A stretch of 11,592 bases of DNA from Leucogyrophana mollusca (Eukaryota > Basidiomycota > Agaricomycetes > Boletales). The notes under the pieces are model-generated. The model did no database searches, was not told the DNA's origin, and saw only the letters and a list, made by a program, of their open reading frames with translations. A program made the translations under genes and the position numbers. Numbering within the stretch: the first letter of the stretch is position 1; each line of letters opens with the position of its first letter. Location of the stretch: positions 18,510 to 30,101 of the forward strand of contig MU266633.1 in assembly GCA_021014945.1 (NCBI GenBank), written 5' to 3'. Positions 1 to 6,965 of this stretch are shown piece after piece.

Positions 1-789
1 AAATACACCATTGAATGCATCCTCGGTGATGCTGGGCCGAAGCTCATAATGCGTGATTCAGGGGTGGGTGATGGGATCCCCAAATACCCCTAACCGCGCA
101 ACATGAATGACTAGAAGATATGGTTCAAGACTATGTTAAATTTAATAAATTCTAGGAGCTTATACTTATCCATTGTTACCAGCTGGTGAGGGGGACACAC
201 CCTGGGAGCTATAACTACAACTTGCCATCACTAGCACAATCTTCTGGAGTACAGCCACCTGGTAATCCCAGAGATGGCTGGCTTCAAAAGAAATGAAGGA
301 CTCCAAAGGAGGAGCAGTGCCTTAAGCATCAGTATGACATCATGGACTCCAGGCATTGATTATGGCCTATGGTTGACGCGGCTATGTGCTAATGTTGATT
401 GTTGATATCAGTGTATCATCAAGTTTATTGAATGATGACTCACCATGGCTTTGATAATCTGCATCTTGGTCCACCACTTTGATATTTAGTATCTGACAAA
501 GAAGATTTATCAATATTTCTGTGACAGAGATCGTTCAGAAAGTATGGGTTGATCAAGTTTCAGATTCCACTGTAAGCTTGACATCACTGAAAAGAAACAA
601 GAGTTCAGTAACCAATGACCAAGTGGTGTTTGTAACTCAAACTCAAGTACAAAGTACATAAACTCCACTCTTTTGTGAAGAGCCTTTTACCTCAAAAGTC
701 AACCTTCCATTAATTGGTACATCTTCAACTGCTGTTCTCACATAGTACATCTAATGGTGGCAACTGTGTACACCCTTTCACCCACTTCC
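1..789. other. Region without assignable gene
   Basis: No long open frame and no recognisable domain. Several short patches on the minus strand look weakly protein-like (roughly 1-120, 400-480 and 610-780) but they lie in different frames and are broken by stops. One minus-strand stretch near 385-440 has a GTGAGT donor, a CTGAT branch-like site and a terminal AG, as a fungal intron would. This may be a decayed host or transposon gene read right to left. The evidence is too weak to name it. Confidence 0.3.
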
Positions 790-1110
790 TGTTGAAGCTC
801 TGAAGAGCTGAGGAGCGAAATAGCCACTAGTTGGGCAGCCTTAAACACTGGGACTATAGTCCAGAGTAAGTATCTAAATTGCCAGGTCATAAGGACACCA
901 TACCTATAGTCCAGAGTAAGTATCTAAGGGAAACTAACTATGGACGTCGTAGCTATATATCTACAGTATGGGCTGTGCATACACAGCTAACACAGCATGG
1001 CAGTGAGTACAGGATGTACAGCAAGTGAGGCATAGCAAGAAAGGCTGTACAGCACCAGTGTGCACTGCAGTGCACAGGACCAAGGCAGCGCGGAATCAAT
1101 ACAGCGAACA
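790..1110 (+). mobile_element. Solo LTR A (Ty1/copia-type), intact, with 5-bp TSD
   Basis: A 321-bp LTR that begins TGTTGAAGCTC and ends CGAACA, giving the usual TG...CA ends. It is flanked by an identical 5-bp duplication CTTCC (785-789 and 1111-1115), which proves a real insertion followed by loss of the internal part. The U3 part holds a 24-bp direct repeat at 854-877 and 904-927, exactly 50 bp apart and identical to each other. Both copies have TATCTA where most other LTRs here have AACTA or AACCA. A TATATAT box follows at 954-960, then the palindrome GCTGTGCATACACAGC. Family assignment to copia comes from solo LTRs of the same family lying inside copia coding pieces in this window, so it is inference. 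Confidence 0.9.
954..960 (+). promoter_or_regulatory. Putative LTR TATA box
   Basis: TATATAT sits in the context GTAGCTATATATCTACAG, downstream of the paired U3 repeats. The same box recurs at 1355-1361 (LTR B), 5093-5099 (LTR D), 11060-11066 (LTR G) and 11454-11460 (LTR H). Conservation across diverged copies and the position inside the LTR fit a pol II promoter element. Transcription has not been shown. Confidence 0.5.
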
Positions 1111-1196
1111 CTTCCAAATCACCCTCACTGTTGTCATTGTCACCATCACCATCCATCCATGAAATCCATGTATTCTTCCCACTGAACACAAACAAC
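1111..1196. other. Sequence between two solo LTRs
   Basis: Eighty-six bases separate solo LTRs A and B. With LTR A and one duplication removed, this piece joins directly to the sequence ending at 789, so it is part of the pre-insertion locus. On the minus strand it is open and encodes a short acidic stretch rich in Asp, Asn and Gly. No domain is recognisable. Its relation to the Gag-like sequence beyond LTR B is unclear. Confidence 0.4.
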
Positions 1197-1526
1197 TGTT
1201 GAAGCTCAGAGAGCTATAGGAGCGAAATAGCCACTAAAGGGGCTGCCTTAAGCACTGAAGTCCAGAGTAAGTAACTATATTCTGTAGGATCATAAGTACA
1301 GCATACCTGAAGTCCAGAGTAAGTAACTAGGGAACTAACTATGGACGTCGTAGCTATATATCTACAGTAAGGGCTGTGCATACACAGCCAACACAGCAAT
1401 GCAGTGAGTACAGCAAGAGATATCAGTGCAGCATATCAAGAAGAAGCTGTACAGTAGCAGTGTGCACAGCAGTGCACAGGATACAGGCAGTGCGCACCAG
1501 AGAGTGCGGAATCACCAGAACGAACA
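1197..1526 (+). mobile_element. Solo LTR B (Ty1/copia-type), intact, with 5-bp TSD
   Basis: A 330-bp LTR that starts TGTTGAAGCTCAGAG and ends ACGAACA. It is flanked by identical ACAAC duplications (1192-1196 and 1527-1531). The internal 23-bp direct repeat is at 1255-1277 and 1307-1329, and both copies carry the GAAGTCC variant. A TATA box lies at 1355-1361. The LTR sits next to Gag-like coding sequence, so it probably inserted into, or at the edge of, an older copia copy. Confidence 0.9.
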
Positions 1527-1530
1527 ACAA

Positions 1531-1890
1531 CGTCATCGTCGTGCTGATGGTTCTGGCGCCTCCCAAGGCGACTCCGTGCTTGCTGCATTCGCTGGACAGT
1601 GCAGATGCCCCAATACTGTCACTTGCTACTTCTGCAAGAAGCCTGGACACTGCACACACAAGTGCAAGGCCATGCACCAGGCCAGTGAAGCCCACCAGGC
1701 GCAGCTAGCACCAGCACAGCGCAGGAAACGCACCAAGAATGCGAACAAGGCCCAGGAGTCTTCCACATCGTCCAATTCCTCTTCTACACCCTCTACTTCA
1801 TCCTCTAAACGCTGCCCAGGACTCTGTCCCAACTCAGAACGCTCAGAACGTCACAGAGTTCGCTGGAAATGCAAGTCTTGGTTCCTCTGA
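1531..1890 (+). pseudogene. Copia Gag fragment with CCHC zinc knuckle
   Basis: This is the nucleocapsid end of a Ty1/copia Gag. The frame starting at 1531 encodes a zinc knuckle at 1624-1665 reading CYFCKKPGHCTHKC, an exact C-X2-C-X4-H-X4-C, the motif that binds element RNA during packaging. A Gln/Ala/Lys-rich stretch and then a Ser/Thr-rich linker follow. The frame ends in a stop at 1888-1890, whereas the protease-like sequence continues in another frame, so a frameshift lies in the serine-rich part, roughly 1740-1800. The N-terminal part of Gag is absent; LTR B stands upstream. The frame stays open back into LTR B, but that extension is LTR sequence and not Gag. The domain call is firm. The fragment is non-functional. 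Confidence 0.8.
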
Positions 1891-2031
1891 TCCATCCAAT
1901 CCTCTCTGCCCTCTCCAAATCGATGCTGACATCGATTGGAACGCAGATACAGGCGCCAAGGGCTGGAAATTCTACAATCCGACCACCAAGTGCACAGTTA
2001 TCTCAGAGTGCGCTGATTTCGATGAGAGCTA
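1891..2031 (+). pseudogene. Chimeric copia piece: protease start fused to integrase C-end
   Basis: One reading frame (in phase with 1946) gives an acidic lead-in, then DADIDWNADTGA. This matches the lead-in DADVKWIADTGA of the better copy at 3771-4687 and contains the aspartic protease active site, with Asp at 1946-1948. Directly after DTGA the frame switches to KGWKFYNPTTKCTVIS and a nearby FDESY (about 1958-2030). That is the usual end of a copia integrase region, just before the linker to RT. The two parts lie far apart in a normal Pol, so this is a deletion or shuffling junction that happens to be in frame. The rest of the protease is missing here. Confidence 0.7.
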
Positions 2032-2383
2032 TACCTCACCAAGCACAAGGGCTTCAATGTACCATCAACTCGGCGCATATGACGTTCTTTCACTCTGGAA
2101 ACATTCCTCTCTTCACTGCATCGATCAACAGCAATAGCGCCGCGCATCTGGACGGTGAAACAGTCCCTAACTGCGAATCAGCCTCTCCTGCCAGCTCGCA
2201 TCCTCTAGATCTCACTCTGTGGCATAGGAGACTTGCCCATCATCATATTGGGGGTGTCAAAACACTCATTCATTGCAACCTGGTCACTGGAATGAAGCTA
2301 GAGCCGAAGGCCCTTCCAGATCGCATCTGTGAGCCATGCCTGGGGGGCAAGATGCATGCCAATCCCTTTCCTTCGTGGCTGTC
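2032..2383 (+). pseudogene. Copia protease C-end and GAG-pre-integrase fragment
   Basis: It resumes at TACCTCACCAAGCACAAGGG, nearly identical to 4077-4096 in the better copy, then loses one base near 2060 and continues in a shifted frame. The shifted frame encodes LWHRRLAHHHIGGVKTL and CEPCLGGKMHANPFPS, the HHCC zinc-binding start of a copia integrase: H-X4-H, then C-X2-C. The coding sequence breaks off just after PFPS, where a truncated LTR begins. The integrase catalytic core is absent from this piece. It is clearly inactive. Confidence 0.8.
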
Positions 2384-2642
2384 TGGGACTGAAGTCCAGA
2401 GTAAGTAACTGTATTCTGCCAGATCATAAGTACAGCATACCTGAAGTCCAGAGTAAGTAACTAGGGAACTAACTATGGACGTCGTAGCTATATATCTACA
2501 GTATAGGCTGTGCATACACAGCTAACACAGCATGGCAGCGAGCACAGCATGTACAGGAAGTGAAGCACAGCAGGAGCTGTACAGTACCAGTGTGCACAGC
2601 AGTGCACTGGACCAAGGCAGTGCGCAATCAGCACAGCGAACA
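2384..2642 (+). mobile_element. LTR C, truncated at its 5' end
   Basis: LTR sequence begins inside U3 at about GGGACTGAAGTCC and runs to the normal CGAACA end. About 60 bp of the usual 5' end are missing. Both copies of the internal direct repeat are present with the GAAGTCC variant, although copy 1 ends AACTG where copy 2 ends AACTA. No target-site duplication can be recognised. The piece joins truncated GAG-pre-integrase on the left to integrase-RT linker on the right, so it marks a recombination or deletion junction. Confidence 0.8.
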
Positions 2643-3116
2643 GAATGCGACCCCCTAACCCCCCTGCTATTGCACCTCATCCAAATAATCCTACTGGCCA
2701 GAAGACTCTGAATCAGAGCCTGACGATGATGTGGATCATGGGGGAGATATGGGCCCACCAGCTGTTGAGCCTGGTGTTCCAGCATTTGATCCAGCCCCTC
2801 CTGCGCCTCCACAAGCTCCAGTTCCTGCTCCTGTAGCTGTCCCAGCGCCTGCTCGACCGCCTGCTGCTGGCCTGCGCCTCTTCGTCCACCCAGTCCTGTT
2901 GGCGTTGGTGCCAGACTCCCAGCTCGAAGCAGAAAGCCTCCTCGCGAATGGTGCTCTGGATATCGCATTCTCTGCCACTTCCCCCCAGCTGAGCCCATGT
3001 CCTATTCAGAGCCAATGCGTCGCCCTGATGCAGAACAATGGCAACAGGCTGCGCCTGAAGAGCTAGCTGCTGACAAGAGTAATGGCACCTGGAGAATCGT
3101 TCCAAGACCTGCCGAT
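2643..3116 (+). pseudogene. Copia integrase-RT linker and RT N-terminal edge
   Basis: An acidic stretch (DSESEPDDDVDHGGDMGPP from 2704) is followed by a long Pro/Ala-rich run and then, in another frame, RSRKPPREW and PMRRPDAEQW. This is the low-complexity linker of copia Pol followed by the conserved entry to the RT domain, ending in NGTWRIVPRPADRQ. Comparison with the copy at 5733-6055 shows a one-base loss near 2868 that accounts for the frame change. The first part of RT, including the region of the first catalytic Asp, is missing after about 3116. Confidence 0.75.
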
Positions 3117-3585
3117 CGGCAAGGCAATATGCCTACTTGACAAGTCACTGTATGGCACCAAACAAGGCGGAAATCGATGGAACAAGAAAATGCGCGCTGT
3201 TCTCGAGCTCCTGGGCTTCACACAGACCTATTCCGACGCTTCCATCAATGCCTACACTGGAGGTGATGTCAAGATCATTCTACCAGTCTATGTGGACAAT
3301 ATGACCTTTGCATCGAAGTCCCTGGCTGCCATTGATCAGATTATCGCAGAACTAGCCAAGCACTTCAAACTGCGCGACCTTGGAGCTACCACATAGCTAC
3401 TGGGCATCAAGATCGATCGAGACCACTCCAAGCGCTCCATTTCCCTCTCCCAGCGCCAGTATACATGAGATCTACTCGAACGCTTTGGCATGGCAGACTG
3501 CAAGCCAGTCTCCACTCCCATGCTGCCAAACTCGCACCTTACACGCTCCATGACGACTCCAGACGACCGGAAACTCATGGCAAGC
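3117..3585 (+). pseudogene. Copia reverse transcriptase fragment, inactive
   Basis: The frame in phase with 3082 encodes DKSLYGTKQGGNRWNKKM, then YVDN, then AKHFKLRDLG, LLGIKID, SISLSQRQY and CKPVSTPMLPNSHLTRSMT. These are the palm and thumb motifs of a Ty1/copia RT leading toward RNase H. The catalytic YVDD box reads YVDN (3289-3300), which removes one metal-binding Asp. Two in-frame stops follow, TAG at 3394-3396 and TGA at 3466-3468. Homology ends near 3585 at MASV, just before the RNase H domain. It could not support reverse transcription. Confidence 0.85.
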
Positions 3586-3770
3586 GTCGTCTAGCGTCCT
3601 TGGATCGTCCTCAACACGTCCTGACCACTCCTTGGTTGAGCCCTGCTCCCAATACTGTCTTATCTGTGCTATAATGAACTCCAAGACTTGTACCTCGCTT
3701 TCACCACCTCTAGAGCAATGCAGATGCGCCTCTAAGGCTTCCTGCTTGTTCTGGACATCACAGAATATGC
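3586..3770. other. Junction region between RT fragment and second Pol copy
   Basis: No clear domain. The last 40 bases (ITEYAMNTLLRTFDPTDPFC in the frame that continues into the next feature) align with the segment just before the protease in the first copy, so the right end is probably the Gag-Pol boundary. CCCAATACTGTC near 3648 also occurs just before the zinc knuckle of the first copy, but the knuckle cysteines are not preserved here. Confidence 0.4.
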
Positions 3771-4687
3771 AATGAACACCCTTCTTCGCACTTTCGACCC
3801 CACAGACCCATTCTGTCCCCTCCAGCTCGATGCTGATGTGAAATGGATAGCAGACACTGGTGCCACCTCCCATATAACTCCCCATCGCCACTGGATGCGC
3901 AATTATCATCCCCAGCGCGTTCCAATCAAGCTAGCAGATAACAACATCGTTTTCTCAGCTGGCATAGGCTCTGTGGTGTTCAATCCAATAATTGGAGGCA
4001 AACCAGGCAGATCCGTCGAATTGACTCGCGTTCTGCATGTCCGAGACCTTAGGGCAAACCTCCTGGCAGTCCTGTACCTCACCAAGCACAAGGGCTTCAC
4101 AGTTAGCATTAATTCGACGCATATGAGCTTCTATCGCTCTCAGGACACTCCCCTCTTCACTGCAGCCATCAATAACAACAGCTCCGCACTTTTGGAGGGT
4201 TCCACCATTGCAAACTGCGAATCTGCGTCTCCTGCAACGACGCTTCCCCTAGATATCACACTGTGGCACAGGAGACTTGCCCATCACCACATCGCAGGTG
4301 TCAGGACACTCATAGATCGCAACCTTGTCACTGGAATGAAGCTGGAGTCAAGGGCCCTGCCAGATCCCATCTGTGAGCCATGCCTGGCTGGCAAGATGCA
4401 TGCCAATCCCTTCCCATCGTCGCTCTATCGCACTCAGGACCTGCTGGCCCTTGTCCACATGGATGTACACCAGCTTCCCTATCGCACATTCCAAGGATAC
4501 CGCTACTGGGCGACGTTCATCTGCGATTACTCTCGATTTCGCGTTGTTATCCCCCTTAAAGCCAAATCAGACACCTTCTCTGCCTTCAAACAGTTCCAGG
4601 CATATGCTGAGAACCAGACTGGGCGCAAAATCAAGGTGCTAAGGGATGACAAGGACGGAGAATACATGTCCAACGAGTTCCTGAAGC
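3771..4687 (+). pseudogene. Copia protease to integrase core, best-preserved fragment
   Basis: About 305 codons are open in one frame. In order: protease with active-site DTGATSH (Asp at 3853-3855) and flap/core sequence; GAG-pre-integrase with the zinc site H-X4-H at 4267 and 4282 and C-X2-C at 4372 and 4381, separated by 29 residues; then the integrase core with the first catalytic Asp at 4462-4464 (HMDV) and the second at 4648-4650 (LRDDKDGEY), 62 residues apart as expected for the family. The core is cut at about 4687, before the third catalytic residue (Glu), by LTR sequence in the opposite orientation. The frame stays open to a stop at 4825-4827, but that tail is antisense LTR and linker. 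It lies downstream of an RT fragment, the reverse of normal copia order, so it comes from another copy or a rearrangement. Confidence 0.88.
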
Positions 4688-4726
4688 AGTGGCTATGTCG
4701 CTCCCCAGCTCTTCTGAGCTTCAACA
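4688..4726 (-). mobile_element. LTR 5'-end scrap, inverted
   Basis: Thirty-nine bases are the reverse complement of an LTR 5' end: read on the minus strand they start TGTTGAAGCTCAGAAGAGCT and reach ATAGCCACT, as in LTR H. The outer end is a complete LTR terminus and the inner end is cut inside U3. The cut lies at AGTGGCT, where the integrase codons and the LTR can overlap by a few bases. Confidence 0.7.
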
Positions 4727-4958
4727 GGATCAATGGCTGGAAGGCTCAACAGCTGGTGGACCCATATCTCCCCCATGATCCAGATCATCGTCAGACTCAG
4801 ATTCAGAGGGTTGTGAGCTTGTGGTAAAGCGACAGGAGGGTGTGCAGTGGTAGGATTAGGAGGAAGTGGTGCAAGAATAGGAGCAGGCGCATTGGAAGGG
4901 TTCTTGGATAGAGGGAAGTACCTCTCATCGAAGTCAGCGCGTTCTGAGATGATAGTGC
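4727..4958 (-). pseudogene. Inverted copia integrase C-end and linker
   Basis: Read on the minus strand, this encodes TIISERADFDERYFPLSKNP followed by a Pro/Ala-rich run and then, after a frame change, an acidic DDDLDHGGDMGPPAVEP block. It is the same Pol segment as 1958-2030 plus 2643-2790, here in opposite orientation. The conserved IS...FDE block marks the end of the integrase region in copia elements. It is bounded by a tRNA-like sequence on one side and an LTR terminus on the other. There is no catalytic domain. Confidence 0.7.
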
Positions 4959-4962
4959 TGTT

Positions 4963-5035
4963 ACAACAGACTAGGGATTGAACCCAGGACCTCCTGGACA
5001 TATACCAGTCGCTCTAACCACTGAGCTATTAGGAC
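4963..5035 (-). ncRNA. tRNA-like sequence (tRNA pseudogene or SINE head)
   Basis: On the minus strand, GTCCTAATAGCTCAGTGG begins a 73-nt stretch that folds as most of a cloverleaf. The D arm is GCTC/GAGC with an AGTGGTTA loop. The anticodon arm is CTGG/CCAG with a 7-base loop. The variable loop has 5 bases. The T arm is CTGGG/CCTAG around TTCAATC. The pol III A box (TAGCTCAGTGG) and B box (GGTTCAATCC) are good matches. The acceptor arms do not pair (GTCCTAA against TCTGTTG) and position 33 is A instead of T, so it is not a working tRNA. A tRNA-derived SINE head or a dead tRNA are the two readings. No SINE body or tail was identified. Confidence 0.6.
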
Positions 5036-5246
5036 ACCATACCTATTGTCCAGAGTAAGTAACTAAGGGAAACTAACTGTGGACGTCGTAGCTATATATC
5101 TACAGTATGGGCTGTGCATACACAGCAAACACAGCATGGCAGTGAGTACAGGATGTACAGGAAGTGAAGCACAGCAGGAGCTGTACAATACCAGTGTGCA
5201 CAGCAGTGCACTGGACCAAGGCAGTGCGCAATCAGCACAGCGAACA
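5031..5246 (+). mobile_element. LTR D, truncated at its 5' end
   Basis: It begins in U3 at AGGACACCATACC, which overlaps the tRNA-like sequence by about 5 bases, and runs to the complete CGAACA end. The first copy of the paired U3 repeat is lost; the second (ATTGTCC variant) remains, followed by TATATAT at 5093-5099. Its end lies two bases from an oppositely oriented LTR, which creates a large inverted repeat. Confidence 0.85.
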
Positions 5247-5247
5247 C

Positions 5248-5435
5248 ATGCTGTGTTAGCTGTGTATGCACAGCCCATACTGTAGACATATAGCTACGAT
5301 GTGCATAGTAAGTTTCCCTAGTTACTTACTCTGGACATCAGGTATGGTGTACTTATGCTCTGGCACAATCTAGTTACTTACTCTGGACATTGGTGCCAGT
5401 GTTTAAGGCAGCCCCCTAGTGGCTATTTCGCTCCC
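5248..5435 (-). mobile_element. LTR E, inverted, truncated at both ends
   Basis: Read on the minus strand it covers GGGAGCGAAATAGCC through the paired U3 repeat (copy 1 at 5370-5390, copy 2 at 5318-5338, identical 21-mers with ATGTCC), the TATA region (TATATGTC rather than TATATATC) and the GCTGTGCATACACAGC palindrome, ending at AACACAGCA. The first ~20 bp and the last ~110 bp are missing. It is tail-to-tail with LTR D and head-to-head with LTR F. Confidence 0.85.
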
Positions 5436-5439
5436 AAAG

Positions 5440-5692
5440 TGTTCAAGCTCAGAGAGCTATAGGAGCGAAATAGCCACTATGTGGGCTGCCTTAAGAACTG
5501 AGACTGAAGTCCAGAGTAAGTAACTATATTCTGGAGGATCATAAGTACAGCATACCTGAAGTCCAGAGTAAGTAACTAGGGAGCTAACTATGGACGACAT
5601 AGCTATATATCTACAGTAAGGGCTGTGCATACACAGCCAACACAGCAATGCAGTGAGTACAGCATAAAGAGTCAGTGCAGTATAGCAAGAAG
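5440..5692 (+). mobile_element. LTR F, truncated at its 3' end
   Basis: It starts at a terminus TGTTCAAGCTCAGAG (one base different from the usual TGTTGAAGC) and runs through both U3 repeats (GAAGTCC variant), the TATA box and the region of short GTACAGC-type motifs, stopping near GCAAGAAGA. About 90 bp of the normal 3' end are missing. Copia linker sequence follows about 40 bp later. No target-site duplication can be tested because one end is gone. Confidence 0.8.
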
Positions 5693-5732
5693 ACTCTACC
5701 AGATCTTTGACCACTGAACCCACCTAACACCA

Positions 5733-6055
5733 CAATGATCTGGATCATGGGGGAGATATGGACCCACCAGCTGCACCTGCGCGCCTCCTGCTGTTGAGCC
5801 TCGTGTTCCAGCATTTGATCCAGCCCCTCCTGCGCCCCCATCACGTCCTGTTCCTGAGTGCGCAATCAGCAGAACCACCACAAGTTCCAGATCCTGCCCA
5901 ACTACCTGCTGCTGTCCCTGCGCCTCCTCGTCCTCCCAGTCCTGTTGGCATTGGTGCCAGACTCCCAGCTCGAAGCAGAATGCCTCCCCGTGAATGGTGG
6001 AAGCTGTCTCCTGCTCAGCTTGTTGACAATGTGGTTGATGAAATCCGGTAGATCC
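5733..6055 (+). pseudogene. Copia integrase-RT linker, second forward copy
   Basis: It opens with DLDHGGDMDPPA (5737 onward), passes through a Pro/Ala-rich stretch disturbed by a small insertion near 5780-5790, and ends in RLPARSRMPPREWWKLSPAQ with a stop at about 6049-6051. It is the same Pol segment as 2700-2930 but retains the base lost there near 2868. The conserved PPREWW block is typical of the edge of the copia RT region. No RT motifs follow, so the piece is cut here. Confidence 0.7.
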
Positions 6056-6209
6056 ATTGGCACAATCGAGTAGCTGATGGCAGCACCTGCTACCACCCCA
6101 AACATAAGACTCGATTGCACAGGCCCTGTGCCTCCAGAACCCCCTGCTAGTCAACGCCATTTCCTTGACGTCAAGAATGTTACAAAGTATCACCGTCCTT
6201 GACTTGGGA
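6056..6209. other. Unassigned spacer
   Basis: About 150 bp between the linker fragment and the inverted repeats. A Pro-rich patch occurs near 6115-6150 on the plus strand but I cannot tie it to a known domain. It may be diverged continuation of the copia linker. Confidence 0.3.
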
Positions 6210-6362
6210 TTCAGAATCAGGTCTTACTTTGTCAATAGCATCAAAACTTGGCTCGCAAATAGAGAAACAAGTTGCATAAATGCCAAAAGACAAGCCTGAG
6301 AGCAATTTCTTGTCCCCCAATTTCCGGGCTCGGCTATTGACAAAGTAGGACCTGATTCTGAA
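6210..6362. repeat. Inverted repeat, 30-bp arms
   Basis: The left arm (6210-6239, starting TTCAGAATCAGGTCTTAC) and right arm (6333-6362, starting GCTATTGACAAAGTAGG) are reverse complements with one mismatch, separated by 93 bp. The right arm overlaps the left arm of the next inverted repeat, so the unit occurs three times in alternating orientation. Confidence 0.85.
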
Positions 6363-6558
6363 AGCCCTCACTTGCCACTACAATCCTAGATACTCAGCTT
6401 TACATTTTGTGAATATTCATTTTCCATTATTATTACAGCCTTCTGCTCCTAAATCACCCCAGGGCTGTAATAATGGTGGAAAATGAATATTAACAAAATG
6501 TAAAGCTGAGTATCTAGGATTGTAGTGGCAAGTGAGGGCTTCCAGAATCAGGTCCTAC
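6345..6558. repeat. Long foldback element, 96-bp arms
   Basis: The left arm 6345-6440 begins GTAGGACCTGATTCTG and ends ATTATTACAGCC. The right arm 6463-6558 is its reverse complement with about four mismatches. The spacer is only 22 bp, so the transcript or single strand would form a very stable hairpin. The size fits a MITE or foldback element. However, there is no target-site duplication at these ends, and a related copy at 6210-6239 continues past the presumed terminus, so the true ends are uncertain. Confidence 0.85.
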
Positions 6559-6965
6559 CGCATCCTCCTCAGAGCCCAGCTATACCTTACTGCGACAGCA
6601 TGCCATACCAAGGCGATATTTGTACACGGCGCTGATGCAGAAAGACGGCCTTGAGAAACGAGTTTGAAAAAGCTTTCCCAGATAAAAACATCGCCTTTGC
6701 TGACTGTAGGCACTCATATAACTCCCCTACCCCATGGCTCATGCCATTGTTTGATCTGAATAGCACTCACCATCATCAGCCCAGACACGCTTGAGGCTGT
6801 GAGCTCCTTCTGCAAAGCAGAGCCGATTATTCGACTAACCCCTTTCTCAGGCAAAGACCCACGCAAAATGTGGGGTTGTTCTCTACCTCGTTGAGTGGCT
6901 CGTCCATCACCTTGAACCCAACTTAGCGCCGGCTTCCAAAAACACTGTTTCTGATCTGGTAGACC
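6559..6965. other. Unassigned region upstream of the small gene
   Basis: No known domain. Two plus-strand stretches look protein-like: an open patch of about 50 codons ending near 6791 (contains NEFEKAFPDKNIAFAD) and a frame at about 6865-6995 (contains GVVLYLVEWLVHHLEP). They are in different frames and broken by stops, so they could be exons or remnants. I cannot assign a function. Confidence 0.25.

Noticed and set aside
854..927. CRISPR-like spaced repeats
   Set aside because: Only two copies per locus inside an LTR with conserved spacer families, in a eukaryotic genome context.
953..1399. Minus-strand open frames of 60-80 codons across LTRs A and B
   Set aside because: They recur wherever the LTR occurs, are Cys/Ser-rich and without domains, and read through LTR non-coding sequence and its TATA region.
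2522..3105. Several minus-strand open frames of 80-158 codons opposite the linker
   Set aside because: They are antisense of Pro/Ala-rich linker and RT entry; the plus strand has the conserved copia motifs.
3472..3909. Minus-strand frame of 145 codons
   Set aside because: It crosses RT, the junction and protease sequence that are all better explained on the plus strand, and shows no domain.
1531..4687. One full-length, active copia element
   Set aside because: Domain order is wrong, RT lacks its N-terminal part and catalytic Asp, integrase is cut, and there are several stops and frame changes.
4963..5035. Functional tRNA gene
   Set aside because: The acceptor arms do not pair and the base before the anticodon is A rather than T.
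5696..6193. Minus-strand frame of 165 codons
   Set aside because: It is antisense of the linker with DLDHGGDMDPP and PPREWW on the plus strand; length is due to GC-rich low-complexity sequence.
6345..6558. Standard MITE with defined ends
   Set aside because: No target-site duplication at the arm ends, and a third copy of the unit extends beyond the apparent terminus.
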